Shown: positions 53,601 through 62,253, counted from the stretch's first letter. The stretch is 64,000 bases of DNA from RHLJ01 sp963974345 (GCA_963974345.1 CAXBBW010000011.1:62001-126000); one strand, 5' to 3'. The notes: generated from the letters alone by a model not told the origin. Numbers and translations are program-made.

Positions 53601-54278
53601 TCCCATTGCCAGACCTTGTCCGTTTCTGGTTTCATCTGTTGAATCAGGTAAAAAACCATGTCTTTCCTGCATAAAACGATCGTTATGATCATCGGTATAA
53701 AAATAAGTCTCGAAATCGGCATTAAATATATCTCTACCAAAAAAACCATTCCATTCAGCGTTTCCAGATGGATCTACCCAAGTAGGTTGATCAGGCCATC
53801 TTTCTGGCCAAGTATATGGATCTGTACTTATTGCGGGGCGATCATTAATACCGTCGTTGTTAGCAAAACCACCCATAGGTTCAAAGCCCCAGAAGTCAAC
53901 TTCACCTGGTCTTGGACCTTGACCTGCTCTTGGACCTCGGTTAGTAAGTGTATGCTGAATTAACGTATCAGCTACGCCATCATTATCAGTATCTACTGGC
54001 ACTTCAAGAGCGATAACAGGAGAAACATCACCAATATAATTTACATCCGAACCTCTTGGCCATTCACCTCTAGCTTCACCAACGCCACCTAATAATCCAT
54101 TATTAAAAAATGTGATTAATACTCTGTTGCCATCTGATGTTGAACTTTTCTCATAGTTTCTGCTTGATCTGTACTGAGGATTTCTTAGAAATTCAGGGAT
54201 ACTAGCTTGCTGAGCTTGAACATAGCTTTGCATCAAAAAGGCTATTATAAATACGCTAATAAGCTTTCTAATTATCAT
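50661..54278 (-). CDS. Large exported protein with calcium-type repeats, Fn3 domain and T9SS-like end
   Basis: A 1205-residue exported protein with a signal peptide (1-22, ending YVQAQ). Acidic thrombospondin-3-like motifs occur as DTDNDGVADT near 96, DGIDNDGDGDPS near 325, DQDLDGLIDED near 430, and DGIDNDGDWDP near 497, suggesting calcium binding. An Fn3-like domain (about 653-760) contains VTLYWNSISED and FEGYKIFKS. The C-terminal part (about 1100-1205) has NIRVVPNPYVA, IRIFSVRGDLV and a final GKIALIK, resembling a T9SS sorting domain with a VVPNPY in place of NYPNPF. No enzyme motif is seen. It occupies the slot after the TonB receptor where a SusD is found in Bacteroidota, so it may be the surface binding partner. 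Confidence 0.75.
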   Translation of the reverse strand: MIIRKLISVFIIAFLMQSYVQAQQASIPEFLRNPQYRSSRNYEKSSTSDGNRVLITFFNNGLLGGVGEARGEWPRGSDVNYIGDVSPVIALEVPVDTDNDGVADTLIQHTLTNRGPRAGQGPRPGEVDFWGFEPMGGFANNDGINDRPAISTDPYTWPERWPDQPTWVDPSGNAEWNGFFGRDIFNADFETYFYTDDHNDRFMQERHGFLPDSTDETRNGQGLAMGVRGLQWSQFLAQDAMFYIYELTNTSTTTYPRVSVGLAVGTAAGESGVSGSGDTQDDLAFFDQANKIVYSWDADATNADGNDVGYVGYAFMESPGDPNDGIDNDGDGDPSITNVDGFPYVNPAFAGTNNTFISSDFEDRVINEGDPIVTIDLQTGERSYVLMPNGPLTVVSQGIEYNLTPGMTLVEPKKTIQNRTDFVTVTEKDLIDQDLDGLIDEDIRLHFERRQQAISGEVITLPALRYTNYVGFANAVGNGVPTLQDSINFGFKNTMIDEAGDDGIDNDGDWDPITNDVGADGRAGTGDTGEGDGRPTNGEPNFDGLDKDETDQVGLSSFYYFTPPGAVVLSNDATVWSAMSPGFFTPNEQLSTDQAAGGVDGDFIFSSGYFRLEPGQTLRFSLALVFGEDLANITNNVKTIQEIYDRNYNFARPPEKPTLKAAVGDEKVTLYWNSISEDSEDPVLGKDFEGYKIFKSTDPNFLDPDRITDAFGNDALLKPYAQFDLDNGIKGLWQASEDTSAGNQDPIYIYNPDLADRVRGVPFFLGEDSGLAHSFVDTNVVNGQKYYYALVSYDRGSVDFFPAENNFSVTVREDGSVITDINVVEVEPNTTVLGYQAGAVTGEIVQASGDATGGVFVEVLDPLFLGDNTEYEITFDGEELSAATYSVTADGNLLLEGASISSSESNIFDGMRVAFQNDVNRVNSDMSSWNNPEGKIEVLVREGVLSNSPFWQFNGIKAPYDYEIIFSDEIVATSLDTVNGSGFQARNTPAVPTYFKVRNATKGVDVPFALDETQGTADGRLGDREFVYIYDTFGDSLNVTYEFRIRYENVIGAGRVPTGDLPEPGDIYTISTYKSFRSNDTFRYTTSSSNVDEDLAKTQLDNIRVVPNPYVAAASWEGKLPPTITSGRGERKIQFQNVPANSIIRIFSVRGDLVKELKHDSSIDRGFVDWDLRTRENLEVAYGVYYYHLEAPGVGTKTGKIALIK

Positions 54279-54303
54279 GATTGGTTGCTATTAAAAATTA
54301 ATT

Positions 54304-56991
54304 TTAAAATCTATATCTAAATCCAAGAACCATTCTTCTTGGTTCGTTGTAAAAATCTGGTCGTATATAATTCTGATCTAAGTAGAACTGATCTCCAATA
54401 AATGTTTTTGCTTCTTCATTTTTATAAAGCGAATAGGTAGCTCTACCTGTATCTCCAAAAATGCCACGTTCATTACCTTGATCTAACACATTATCTACCT
54501 TAGCATATATTTGGATACTCTGACTTTCATTTACTTTAATATCTTTAGTCACATTCAAATCAAGATTCGAAATTAAAGGTCTTCTTGCGCTATTAAGTGA
54601 AATTTCTGATGGGGGTGCAATACCAGTTGTAACACTTGAGAAATCCCTTGTATATGGAAACCCAGAACCTGCAGAGAATATTACTCCTGCTCCCCAACCA
54701 GTTTCAGTACGGTAAGAACCAGTTACATTTATTGTGTGAAGTTGATCCCAGTTCAATGGAACAATAACTTTTTCGAGTTGACCTTTAGCCGCTGCAGCAT
54801 TGTACGCTTGACTTGGGTCAGATGAGTTACCTTGGGCAATCTGGAAGGTATAATCGGCCGTCATAAAAATATTCTTTCCGAAACTTTGATCGTATGCCAA
54901 AACTATCCCTTTAATAAATCCAAAATCGGAATTGGTGATTATACCATATCGTGCAGAAGTTCCCCTTACTGAAATTGCATCGGTAGCAGTTCCTGCAAGA
55001 TTTCTTATATCTCTAAAAAAAGCGGTTATTTCGATTGCAGATCGTGGAGTTAATTCTTGCTTAAAACCCAACTCGCCATTTACTGTTTTCTGAGGTTTTA
55101 GATTTGCATTCCCTAGTAATCCAATTAATCCAGATCCCCCACTATTCAATCTGAAATATGGATTTTGGTATAATAATGAGAAGTTAGGTATTTGAAAAAA
55201 GTGACCATATGAGAAATGAACGACTCCATTTTCTGATACAGGGAAAGCTATTCCTAAACGAGGACTTATTTTAAAACTTGATTCAGATTCCTTAAAAACT
55301 AAGCTTAAATCATCCGGACGTTGTTCAGCAAAAACTACGGATGGGCTGGTTGGATCTGTAAAAACATCGAATTTAGCATCAAAGTAATCGAAACGTACTC
55401 CAGCATTTATAATTAGGTTTCCTACTTCAACTTTATCCTGAATGTACCCAGAGAACTCGATCGGTTCTACGTTATAGGAACCATCATCAAATAGCCCAAC
55501 TACTCCACTGTTATCATCAATAACTATTGATGTTAAAGCATTTTGCTTTAGGTTATGGAACCTATACTCAACTCCAAGTTTAACCTGATTCTGATTATTT
55601 ACCTGACTTGTTAAATCTAATTTAGCAATATAGGTATCGGTTTCTCTTTCATACCTACCATTATCAGTACCACCGATTCTGAAACTTGAAATTACATTCG
55701 AAGCTCTAATTCCAGCATATTCATTCGGTAAATAACGATCATCAAAAGGATCTTCAAATACGTACGATTCAAATTTTTTGTAACTATTTGAAATGCTAAA
55801 ATCATAAAAGGTAGAGTTATTTAACAGATGGGTAATCTTAGCATAAAAACTCCGATTTAAGGTAAATTCATCTCTTGCAAAATTTGGCATAAACTTGTCT
55901 GTATGACTGTATCCACTCTTTCCTTCATCTGTACCAATAATGCCATTAACTGCTAGCTTAACACCTTTTGCAATATCCCAAGTCAGTTTTAATTGACCAT
56001 TTATTTTTTGATATGGATTCATACCTACAAATGCTCCATCTCCTGAACCTAATGTATCAAGCAAAGCAATTTGACCAAGCTCGTTAACTCCTACATCATT
56101 CCTATCAAATATTTGTTGACCATAAAACCAACCATCATTACTAAAATATCTTACTGAACTAAAAAACGATAGTTTTTCCTTAATGATTGGTCCACCAAAA
56201 CTGGCTTCTAAATTTTGAACAGCTAAAGGATCTATTGCATCTATATTGGTAAATAGATTATCTCTAGTAGAAACATAATCTCCTAAAAATGAATTAATAC
56301 TTCCTGTAAATTTATCTCCACCATCCTTAGTTACAATATTCACAATACCGCTCATTGCTTGACCATATTCGGCATTAAAAGCCCCAGTAACTACTTGCAC
56401 TTCTTGTACTGATGAATTTTCAACTCCCGCTGAAAGACTTCCATCAAATGAATCAGTAACAGGTACTCCATCAACCCAATAACCAACTTCTCCAGTTCTC
56501 CCACCTCTAAAATGCCCATCAACTACACCAGCTTGCAATTCAACAACTTCACTAAAGTTTTCTACTGGAATTGCTTCAATTTCTTCTGCCCCAACAGAAG
56601 ATAGACTAGCGGTTACATCTTTTCTTACAAGCTCTCTTTGTGCAATAACTAAAACTTCTTCCCCTTCTAAGGTTTGTGGGGTTAACTGCACATTAATTTC
56701 TGTTGTTAAATCAATATTGATTCGAACATCGCTTATTACAGTAGTATTATAGCCTATATATGAAACTCTTAAAGATACAGTACCTGGAGAAACAGCAAGA
56801 ATAATATACTCACCATCAACGTTTGTAGCAGCGCCCTTTGTAGTACCCTCGATTAAAACGCTTCCTCCAATTATAGTTTCACCTGTTTCTGCATCAGTTA
56901 TTACACCTCTTATTTTTCCATACTGTGCATGAAGCGATATTGAGAAAATGAGGCTTACAAAGAGCAGCGAAAATAGTTTTTTTCCTAACAT
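54304..56991 (-). CDS. TonB-dependent receptor of the glucan locus
   Basis: An 895-residue outer-membrane receptor: signal peptide (1-22), a carboxypeptidase-regulatory-like domain (about 24-110, GVITDAETGETIIGGSV), plug (about 120-225, with GHFRGGRTGEVGYWVDGVPV), and a beta-barrel ending FRYRF, a typical outer-membrane C-terminus with a final Phe. No classical SusC signature such as the full SusC/RagA N-terminal TonB box was recognised. It is the first gene of the alpha-glucan operon, so the likely substrate is maltodextrin. A LacI-type operator lies 46 bases upstream of the start. Confidence 0.88.
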   Translation of the reverse strand: MLGKKLFSLLFVSLIFSISLHAQYGKIRGVITDAETGETIIGGSVLIEGTTKGAATNVDGEYIILAVSPGTVSLRVSYIGYNTTVISDVRINIDLTTEINVQLTPQTLEGEEVLVIAQRELVRKDVTASLSSVGAEEIEAIPVENFSEVVELQAGVVDGHFRGGRTGEVGYWVDGVPVTDSFDGSLSAGVENSSVQEVQVVTGAFNAEYGQAMSGIVNIVTKDGGDKFTGSINSFLGDYVSTRDNLFTNIDAIDPLAVQNLEASFGGPIIKEKLSFFSSVRYFSNDGWFYGQQIFDRNDVGVNELGQIALLDTLGSGDGAFVGMNPYQKINGQLKLTWDIAKGVKLAVNGIIGTDEGKSGYSHTDKFMPNFARDEFTLNRSFYAKITHLLNNSTFYDFSISNSYKKFESYVFEDPFDDRYLPNEYAGIRASNVISSFRIGGTDNGRYERETDTYIAKLDLTSQVNNQNQVKLGVEYRFHNLKQNALTSIVIDDNSGVVGLFDDGSYNVEPIEFSGYIQDKVEVGNLIINAGVRFDYFDAKFDVFTDPTSPSVVFAEQRPDDLSLVFKESESSFKISPRLGIAFPVSENGVVHFSYGHFFQIPNFSLLYQNPYFRLNSGGSGLIGLLGNANLKPQKTVNGELGFKQELTPRSAIEITAFFRDIRNLAGTATDAISVRGTSARYGIITNSDFGFIKGIVLAYDQSFGKNIFMTADYTFQIAQGNSSDPSQAYNAAAAKGQLEKVIVPLNWDQLHTINVTGSYRTETGWGAGVIFSAGSGFPYTRDFSSVTTGIAPPSEISLNSARRPLISNLDLNVTKDIKVNESQSIQIYAKVDNVLDQGNERGIFGDTGRATYSLYKNEEAKTFIGDQFYLDQNYIRPDFYNEPRRMVLGFRYRF

Positions 56992-57036
56992 TGTTGTGAC
57001 TCTAACTTATTGACTAATACTTGCCTAATAAAATAA

Positions 57037-57050
57037 TGAAAGCGCTTACA
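57037..57050 (-). promoter_or_regulatory. LacI-family operator TGAAAGCGCTTACA
   Basis: A 14-base imperfect palindrome with the AAGCGCTT centre typical of LacI/CcpA-type operators, 46 bases upstream of the TonB receptor ATG. The only LacI-family gene in the window is in this same locus. Strong match to the general family pattern, but not tested. Confidence 0.75.
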
Positions 57051-57223
57051 TTATTTCAACTATAACTGAGTCTTTTTTTTTAGGAGTATGACAGTGTTTT
57101 AAATAGTTTAAAAACAATAACTAATAACTTAAAGTTAATAGTTAATGACTTTTATTAGGAAAAAAGCCCTCTAAAGTGTCATTTAAGTACTAATTAAGTA
57201 TTTTTTAAATTGAATTGATTAAA

Positions 57224-57237
57224 TGTAAGAGGTTACA
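57224..57237 (-). promoter_or_regulatory. Second LacI-like palindrome TGTAAGAGGTTACA
   Basis: Matches the 57037 site, read on its other strand, at 11 of 14 positions. It lies inside a longer perfect stem (AAATGTAA 57221-57228 and TTACATTT 57233-57240). The centres of the two sites are 187 bases apart. Its core is GAGG, without the central CG. It could equally be a weak terminator hairpin for ispG. Confidence 0.35.
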
Positions 57238-57288
57238 TTTTTTATGAAACAAAGAGCAAAATTTGCGCATGAAGTCTTATCTTAATCC

Positions 57289-58506
57289 TTAATTGCTTCC
57301 GTAATTTTTAATAATATACTCGTCTAAAATCTTCCGAAACTCTTCTCCAATTTTATCCCCTTTTAGTGTGATCGAATGTTCACCATCTATATAAACAGGG
57401 GCTTTTGGTTCTTCGAAAGTACCTGGAAGTGAAATTCCAATATTTGCAGCTCGAGATTCTCCTGGACCGTTTACAACACATCCCATTACTGCAACATCCA
57501 TTTCTTCAACACCTTCATATACCTCTCTCCACACTGGCATTGAATCTGAAATATAGTCCTGAATTTCTTCTGCAAGTTCTTGAAAATAGGTGCTTTTTGT
57601 TCGTCCACAACCTGGACATGAAGTTACCTGAGGAAGAAAACTTCGAATATTAAGCGACTGAAGTACCTGTTGAGCAACTTGAACTTCAAGAGCTCTATCA
57701 GCGCCAGGTTGTGGTGTTAGAGATACTCGAATTGTATCTCCAATACCTCTTTGTAATATTACTGATAGAGCTGTTGAACTAGCAACCATTCCTTTCATTC
57801 CCATTCCAGCTTCTGTAAGTCCAACATGCAATGGATAAGGCACAACTTCAGCTAATCGGGTATAAACTTCAATAACATCTTGTACTCCAGACATCTTACA
57901 ACTGATTATAATCTTATCTGATGCGAGACCAACTTCCTCTGCTATTGCTGAAGATCTTTTTGCACTTTCTATCATTGTATCGAACATGACTTCTTTTGCG
58001 GATCTTGGAATAGAAAGTTTACTGTTAATATCCATTTTTTCTGCTAGAAGCTGTTGATCTAGTGATCCCCAATTCACACCAATTCGTACAGGTTTATCAT
58101 ACTTTATGGCTTGTTCTACTATAGTTGAAAAGTTTTTATCTCTTGTTTTTGTACCCGTGTTCCCTGGATTTATGCGAAACTTGGCTAGCGCATTTGCCAT
58201 ATCAGGGTATTTTGTAAGCAGTACATGGCCATTGTAATGGAAATCACCAATAATAGGAACTGTTACTCCTCTATTTAAGAGCTTTTCTTTTATGTAAGGA
58301 ACCGCTTTAGCCGCAGCATCATTATTTACTGTGATGCGAACGAGCTCCGATCCTGAAAGATGTAAATGATCAATTTGATCTACTGTCTCATCAATATCAG
58401 CAGTGTCTGTGTTTGTCATTGATTGTACAACAATTGGTGCATCTCCCCCAACTGGGATGCCACCTACCATCACCTGCGTTGACTTCCTTCTTTTAATCGA
58501 TCCCAT
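57289..58506 (-). CDS. ispG: (E)-4-hydroxy-3-methylbut-2-enyl-diphosphate synthase
   Basis: A 405-residue iron-sulphur enzyme of the MEP isoprenoid pathway (GcpE). N-terminal VQSMTNTDTADIDET (about 28-42) and the 4Fe-4S cysteines in VTSCPGCGRTKS and in VMGCVVNGPGESR are clear. The length is that of the two-domain form; many Bacteroidota and Chlorobi carry a much longer three-domain version (over 600 residues) with an inserted domain, which is not present. Cytosolic. It is followed by the TonB operon. A rhomboid gene ends six bases upstream, so it belongs to a minus-strand run with the rhomboids and the CrtI-like gene. Confidence 0.95.
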   Translation of the reverse strand: MGSIKRRKSTQVMVGGIPVGGDAPIVVQSMTNTDTADIDETVDQIDHLHLSGSELVRITVNNDAAAKAVPYIKEKLLNRGVTVPIIGDFHYNGHVLLTKYPDMANALAKFRINPGNTGTKTRDKNFSTIVEQAIKYDKPVRIGVNWGSLDQQLLAEKMDINSKLSIPRSAKEVMFDTMIESAKRSSAIAEEVGLASDKIIISCKMSGVQDVIEVYTRLAEVVPYPLHVGLTEAGMGMKGMVASSTALSVILQRGIGDTIRVSLTPQPGADRALEVQVAQQVLQSLNIRSFLPQVTSCPGCGRTKSTYFQELAEEIQDYISDSMPVWREVYEGVEEMDVAVMGCVVNGPGESRAANIGISLPGTFEEPKAPVYIDGEHSITLKGDKIGEEFRKILDEYIIKNYGSN

Positions 58507-58512
58507 TTTGCC

Positions 58513-59376
58513 CTAATCCTTCTTACTTAATTCAAATAGTTTTCTTTTTTCTTCGCTACTCAAAGCATCATATCCCTTTTTAGAAATCTTCTCTAGAATT
58601 TCATCTAATTCACTTTGATCTACTTCCTCAATAACCTCAGCATCAGTAACAATACTCATATTCTTATTCTTCTTTCTTTTAGGTTTCGAGGGGGTTGATG
58701 ATTTGAACTTCCTAAATAGGTATTCGAAATATCTAGGTATTAAACTTAAATCAAATCCATTTCTGTGAGCTCTCATTAATAAAAACCCACCTAATGCCCC
58801 ACCTAAATGTACGATACGAGCAACTTGCCCACCACTATTCAAAAACAGTACGTCCAGTACAATAAGTCCACTTACTACATACCTAGCCTCAATTGGCGGA
58901 AGTAAAAAAAGCATAATTGGTGTTCTAGGGAAAAGCATAGCAAAGGCAACCATAACTCCAAACACTGCTCCTGAAGCTCCTATTACAAGCGTAGGTGGAG
59001 ACGCAAAACTAACTATTACATCTACAAGCGCTCCAAAAAGTCCAGCACCGATATAAATAGTTAGAAAACTTCTTGGTCCAAGTCGCTCTTCAACAGGACG
59101 ACCCATCCACCACAGCCAAAGCATATTGAATACGAAATGAAATATGTTCCCCATAGAATGGAGAAACATATAGGTAAATATTCTCCATGGTTGGGTTATG
59201 GTAACAAGAACATTTGTATCTAACCCAAGATATCTTGTTAGATCTATTCCAAGAATAAAAAAGCAGAAATATTGTGCTACTAAAACTATTGCATTTAGTA
59301 GAATGATAGTTCTAAGTGCGTCTGGCATTGCCAAAAATCCTCGTTTAACACTATTACTAAAAGAATCGTAAGCCAT
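58513..59376 (-). CDS. Rhomboid-family intramembrane serine protease (287 residues)
   Basis: A six-TM protein with the rhomboid active site: Ser136 in IGASGAVFG, His190 in RIVHLGGALGG, and Asn84 in HFVFNMLWLWWMG. A hydrophilic C-terminal tail of about 70 residues (from about 215, rich in Lys then Glu/Asp) follows the last TM; such tails are unusual for short bacterial rhomboids, and the end resembles a helical KGYDALSSEEKRKLFELSKK (about 267-286) docking or regulatory segment. Substrates unknown. It starts 40 bases from a second rhomboid gene. Confidence 0.9.
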   Translation of the reverse strand: MAYDSFSNSVKRGFLAMPDALRTIILLNAIVLVAQYFCFFILGIDLTRYLGLDTNVLVTITQPWRIFTYMFLHSMGNIFHFVFNMLWLWWMGRPVEERLGPRSFLTIYIGAGLFGALVDVIVSFASPPTLVIGASGAVFGVMVAFAMLFPRTPIMLFLLPPIEARYVVSGLIVLDVLFLNSGGQVARIVHLGGALGGFLLMRAHRNGFDLSLIPRYFEYLFRKFKSSTPSKPKRKKNKNMSIVTDAEVIEEVDQSELDEILEKISKKGYDALSSEEKRKLFELSKKD

Positions 59377-59416
59377 AGTTAATCTAAATCAATGAAATTT
59401 GTTAATGGATAAACCA

Positions 59417-60058
59417 TTATTGCGCCGGCTTGTTTATTTTCCACATTTTAATAAGGATAAACCCAACTAACAAACCACCTAAGTGAGCAAAATGTGCCAC
59501 ACCACTATCTGATCTACTCAAACCTGAGAACAGTTCAATACCCCCATAAATGGCGACAAAATATTTTGCTTTAATTGGAATTGGAGGAAATAATAAAATG
59601 ATGTATCTGTCTGGATACATCATTCCAAAAGCAAGTAAAATTCCGAATACAGCTCCTGAAGCTCCAATGGTATACGTGAAATAACCGCCTACTAACATAT
59701 GGATTAACCCTGCTCCAATACCTGTTAGAAAATAATAGATCACAAACCGTTGGGTTCCCCACAGGTTTTCTACAGCTTGTCCAAATATCCAAAGAGCAAA
59801 TAGATTAAAAAAGACATGACTTAAATCAGCATGCAAAAACATATAAGTCACAAGCTGCCAAGGCATAAATGAAGGTGATGAACTTCCGCCGTCCAGTGAC
59901 CAAAGCGCTCCAAATTGTGCAATGATTTCTCCGAGAGGAGTCCATGCACCTGTAAACATGCTTTTGGTAATTAGAAAAATAATTCCGTTCGCAAAAAGTA
60001 AATACTTAATAGCCGGTGGAAAGACAGAAAATTGGGTATTTGGCTGAAATTGATTCAA
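59417..60058 (-). CDS. Rhomboid-family intramembrane serine protease (213 residues)
   Basis: A compact six-TM rhomboid with Ser134 in IGASGAVFG, His192 in FAHLGGLLVG, and Asn85 in HVFFNLFALWIFG. All catalytic residues are intact. It is most like its neighbour at 58513, from which it differs in the absence of the long C-terminal tail, so the two are probably a diverged tandem duplication. The start overlaps the stop of the CrtI-like gene by four bases. Likely a housekeeping membrane protease, with no known substrate. Confidence 0.9.
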   Translation of the reverse strand: MNQFQPNTQFSVFPPAIKYLLFANGIIFLITKSMFTGAWTPLGEIIAQFGALWSLDGGSSSPSFMPWQLVTYMFLHADLSHVFFNLFALWIFGQAVENLWGTQRFVIYYFLTGIGAGLIHMLVGGYFTYTIGASGAVFGILLAFGMMYPDRYIILLFPPIPIKAKYFVAIYGGIELFSGLSRSDSGVAHFAHLGGLLVGFILIKMWKINKPAQ

Positions 60059-61563
60059 TCTAAAACAGGTTTTTTGTGATTTTTTGCAATGCGATAATAT
60101 ACGTTGATCCCACTTAAAGTTACGCCAGGAATTCCTTGTCCGGGATACGTTGTATCACCAACCAAGTACAACCCTTTAAATGGAGTTTTATTGGGAGTCC
60201 AATTTAGCAAGCTTCGTGCCATGCTTTGAGGGATTCCTCCCACCCTGCCTTTTTTTCGGTATACCCAGTTTTCCCAGCTTACTGGAGTTGCTGTATCTGC
60301 AAGTTTTATTTCTGACTCTGCGAAGCCAGGTAGCTTTTGCTTTAATGTTTCTAAAATAAAATACTGTACTTCTTCTTTATGCATTTTATATTCTTCTTCA
60401 CTCATCCCAAACCAAGTTTCCGGTGAAGCGTGACAAGAAATATTTAATGTTCTTTCTCCCTTAGGAGCACGTTCTTCATCTCCCTTTTTTGACATCGAAA
60501 CAAAGATTGAATGAGAATTTGTAAATGGCACTTTTACTCCTTCATCTAAATGCAATTGATGATGAATTCCTAAATCTTCTGGGTAAGAATCTGTGGTCGC
60601 AATCCCCATAGTTATTGCTCCCCAAGCTTTATCAAAGCCTTTTGCCTCCTCTTCAAAGTACCTTTTCATTTCATTTTTGGTGATATCCTTCATATTCCAA
60701 ATCGGGATGTTTGAAATAACAATAGGAGCTTTGTACAAATTCTTTTTTTTTGTTTTAATGATGAACTCTTTTCCTTCTTTCGAAATTTCTACTACTGCTT
60801 CTTTAGTATGTAAAGAACCTCCCATTTTTTCTATAAACTTTTTAATTGTGTTGATCATTTGTATTAATCCACCAGGTACATAATAATTAGAATAGTTGGT
60901 ATAGGTTAATCCAGGAGCACCAAATAAAAAGGGAGTTTCTTCAGATTTAGCTTGAGCGGTAATCATTAATTGCTCATCAAGAAATTTTAAGAACTTTGGA
61001 GAATCTACTCCACACTTTTGAGCCATTTGTTTAACTGATTTAAAAGCATACTTCAAAACCCAAACATCTAACGGTGAATTTGAAGTAGCGAGCTTTACCC
61101 AATCACCAATAGTTAGTGGAGGAAAACTGGGGTTTTTAATTGATACTTTCCAAACTACTTCAGATAGTTTGAACGCTAGGTTCCAAAACTTTTCCTGTCC
61201 TTTTCGATTTCCAAATACACGTACTACTTCTTCGATCCATTCAAACCGATTTTTATATCTTGTAATAGGTTTGCCTTCAATCCAAACTTTCATTGATGGA
61301 TTTAGCTCTTCTCGGGAAATTAGGATTCCAGTTTCATCTTCTAACTTTTTTAATGGCTGATTCTCATCAAAACCAATTAGTGTAGTTGCACCAGACTCGA
61401 ACACATATCCTTTTCTCGGATAAGAAGAACTACAACCTCCTGGATGAAGACCTGCTTCTAATATCAAAACCTTAATACCATCTTTTGCAAGCATTAAGCC
61501 AGCGCTCATCCCCCCCATTCCTGAACCAATAATTATTACATCGTACTCAGTGTTTATACTCAT
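60055..61563 (-). CDS. CrtI/CRTISO-like FAD-dependent oxidoreductase
   Basis: A 502-residue flavoprotein with an N-terminal FAD site (IIIGSGMGGMSAGLMLAKDG, residues 10-29, then LEAGLHPGGCSSSY). The C-terminal half has the family segment LYLVGDTTYPGQGIPGVTLSG (last 40 residues). The HPGGCSSSYPRKG and PGQGIPGV segments point to the carotenoid isomerase/desaturase branch, such as CrtISO- or CrtI-like enzymes. Carotenoid genes are not in the window, so the substrate is a guess. It is followed, with a four-base overlap, by two rhomboid genes and ispG; ispG gives an isoprenoid link. Confidence 0.82.
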   Translation of the reverse strand: MSINTEYDVIIIGSGMGGMSAGLMLAKDGIKVLILEAGLHPGGCSSSYPRKGYVFESGATTLIGFDENQPLKKLEDETGILISREELNPSMKVWIEGKPITRYKNRFEWIEEVVRVFGNRKGQEKFWNLAFKLSEVVWKVSIKNPSFPPLTIGDWVKLATSNSPLDVWVLKYAFKSVKQMAQKCGVDSPKFLKFLDEQLMITAQAKSEETPFLFGAPGLTYTNYSNYYVPGGLIQMINTIKKFIEKMGGSLHTKEAVVEISKEGKEFIIKTKKKNLYKAPIVISNIPIWNMKDITKNEMKRYFEEEAKGFDKAWGAITMGIATTDSYPEDLGIHHQLHLDEGVKVPFTNSHSIFVSMSKKGDEERAPKGERTLNISCHASPETWFGMSEEEYKMHKEEVQYFILETLKQKLPGFAESEIKLADTATPVSWENWVYRKKGRVGGIPQSMARSLLNWTPNKTPFKGLYLVGDTTYPGQGIPGVTLSGINVYYRIAKNHKKPVLD

Positions 61564-61686
61564 GGGCTAGTAAACATCTAAGATGTTTGAGTCATTCCAT
61601 GAGATAAATCTATTTTTTTCTTCCATTATTAATGAAAGACCTTCATACTTTACCTTATCTAAGTTTAAATATTCAAAAGAAACTAA

Positions 61687-62253
61687 ATGAGCATAGAAGA
61701 AGAACTAAGAGAACGTAGTGGATCACAATGTGAGTTGTGCGGATCGAATAAGAATCTTACTGTTTTTGATGTACCCCCTAACGAAGATCATTCCATCTTA
61801 ATTTGCGACGTTTGTAATGATCAAATCTCAAATCCTGAAGAAACGGATCCAACGCATTGGAGGTGTTTAAATGATAGTATGTGGAGCACAGTTACAGCAG
61901 TTCAAGTAGTTTCTTGGAGAATGCTAACTCGACTTCGTGGTGAAGGCTGGCCGCTTGATTTATTAGATATGATGTATTTAGATGAAGAAACGCTTGCTTG
62001 GGCAAAAGCTAGTGACACAAATACTGCTGAACAAGAAATAAAGCATTTGGATAGCAATGGAGAGCAACTTTTAACAGGTGACACTGTGGTTCTTATAAAA
62101 GACTTAAATGTTAAAGGAGCAAATTTCACTGCCAAAAGAGGAACCTCTGTACGAAGAATTTCTTTGGTTCATGATAATCCAGATCATATTGAAGGAAGGG
62201 TTGAAGGACAGCAAATTGTAATTCTTACAAAATTTGTGAAAAAGTCAGGTTAA
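61687..62253 (+). CDS. phnA: PhnA-like zinc-ribbon protein
   Basis: A 188-residue protein with an N-terminal zinc ribbon: Cys15 and Cys18 (SQCELCGSN) with Cys40 and Cys43 (ICDVCNDQI). It then has the PhnA domain proper at about 120-188 (GEQLLTGDTVVLIKDLNVKG, then KRGTSVRRI). Between them lies a helical region with HWRCLNDSMWSTV. The PhnA name is historical; its reaction in phosphonate use is not established for such proteins, and a nucleic acid or metal role is possible. It stands alone between two unrelated genes, divergent from the CrtI-like gene. Confidence 0.85.
   Translation: MSIEEELRERSGSQCELCGSNKNLTVFDVPPNEDHSILICDVCNDQISNPEETDPTHWRCLNDSMWSTVTAVQVVSWRMLTRLRGEGWPLDLLDMMYLDEETLAWAKASDTNTAEQEIKHLDSNGEQLLTGDTVVLIKDLNVKGANFTAKRGTSVRRISLVHDNPDHIEGRVEGQQIVILTKFVKKSG

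Noticed and set aside
53658..53963. Open frame of 101 codons on the + strand
   Set aside because: It is the antisense shadow of the 1205-residue exported protein gene, whose signal peptide and repeats are in the other strand.
57221..57240. AAATGTAA/TTACATTT hairpin as the ispG terminator
   Set aside because: On the ispG strand it is followed by AATCAATTC and not by a T-run; its TGTAA/TTACA core fits the LacI-type operator nearby better, though neither is certain.
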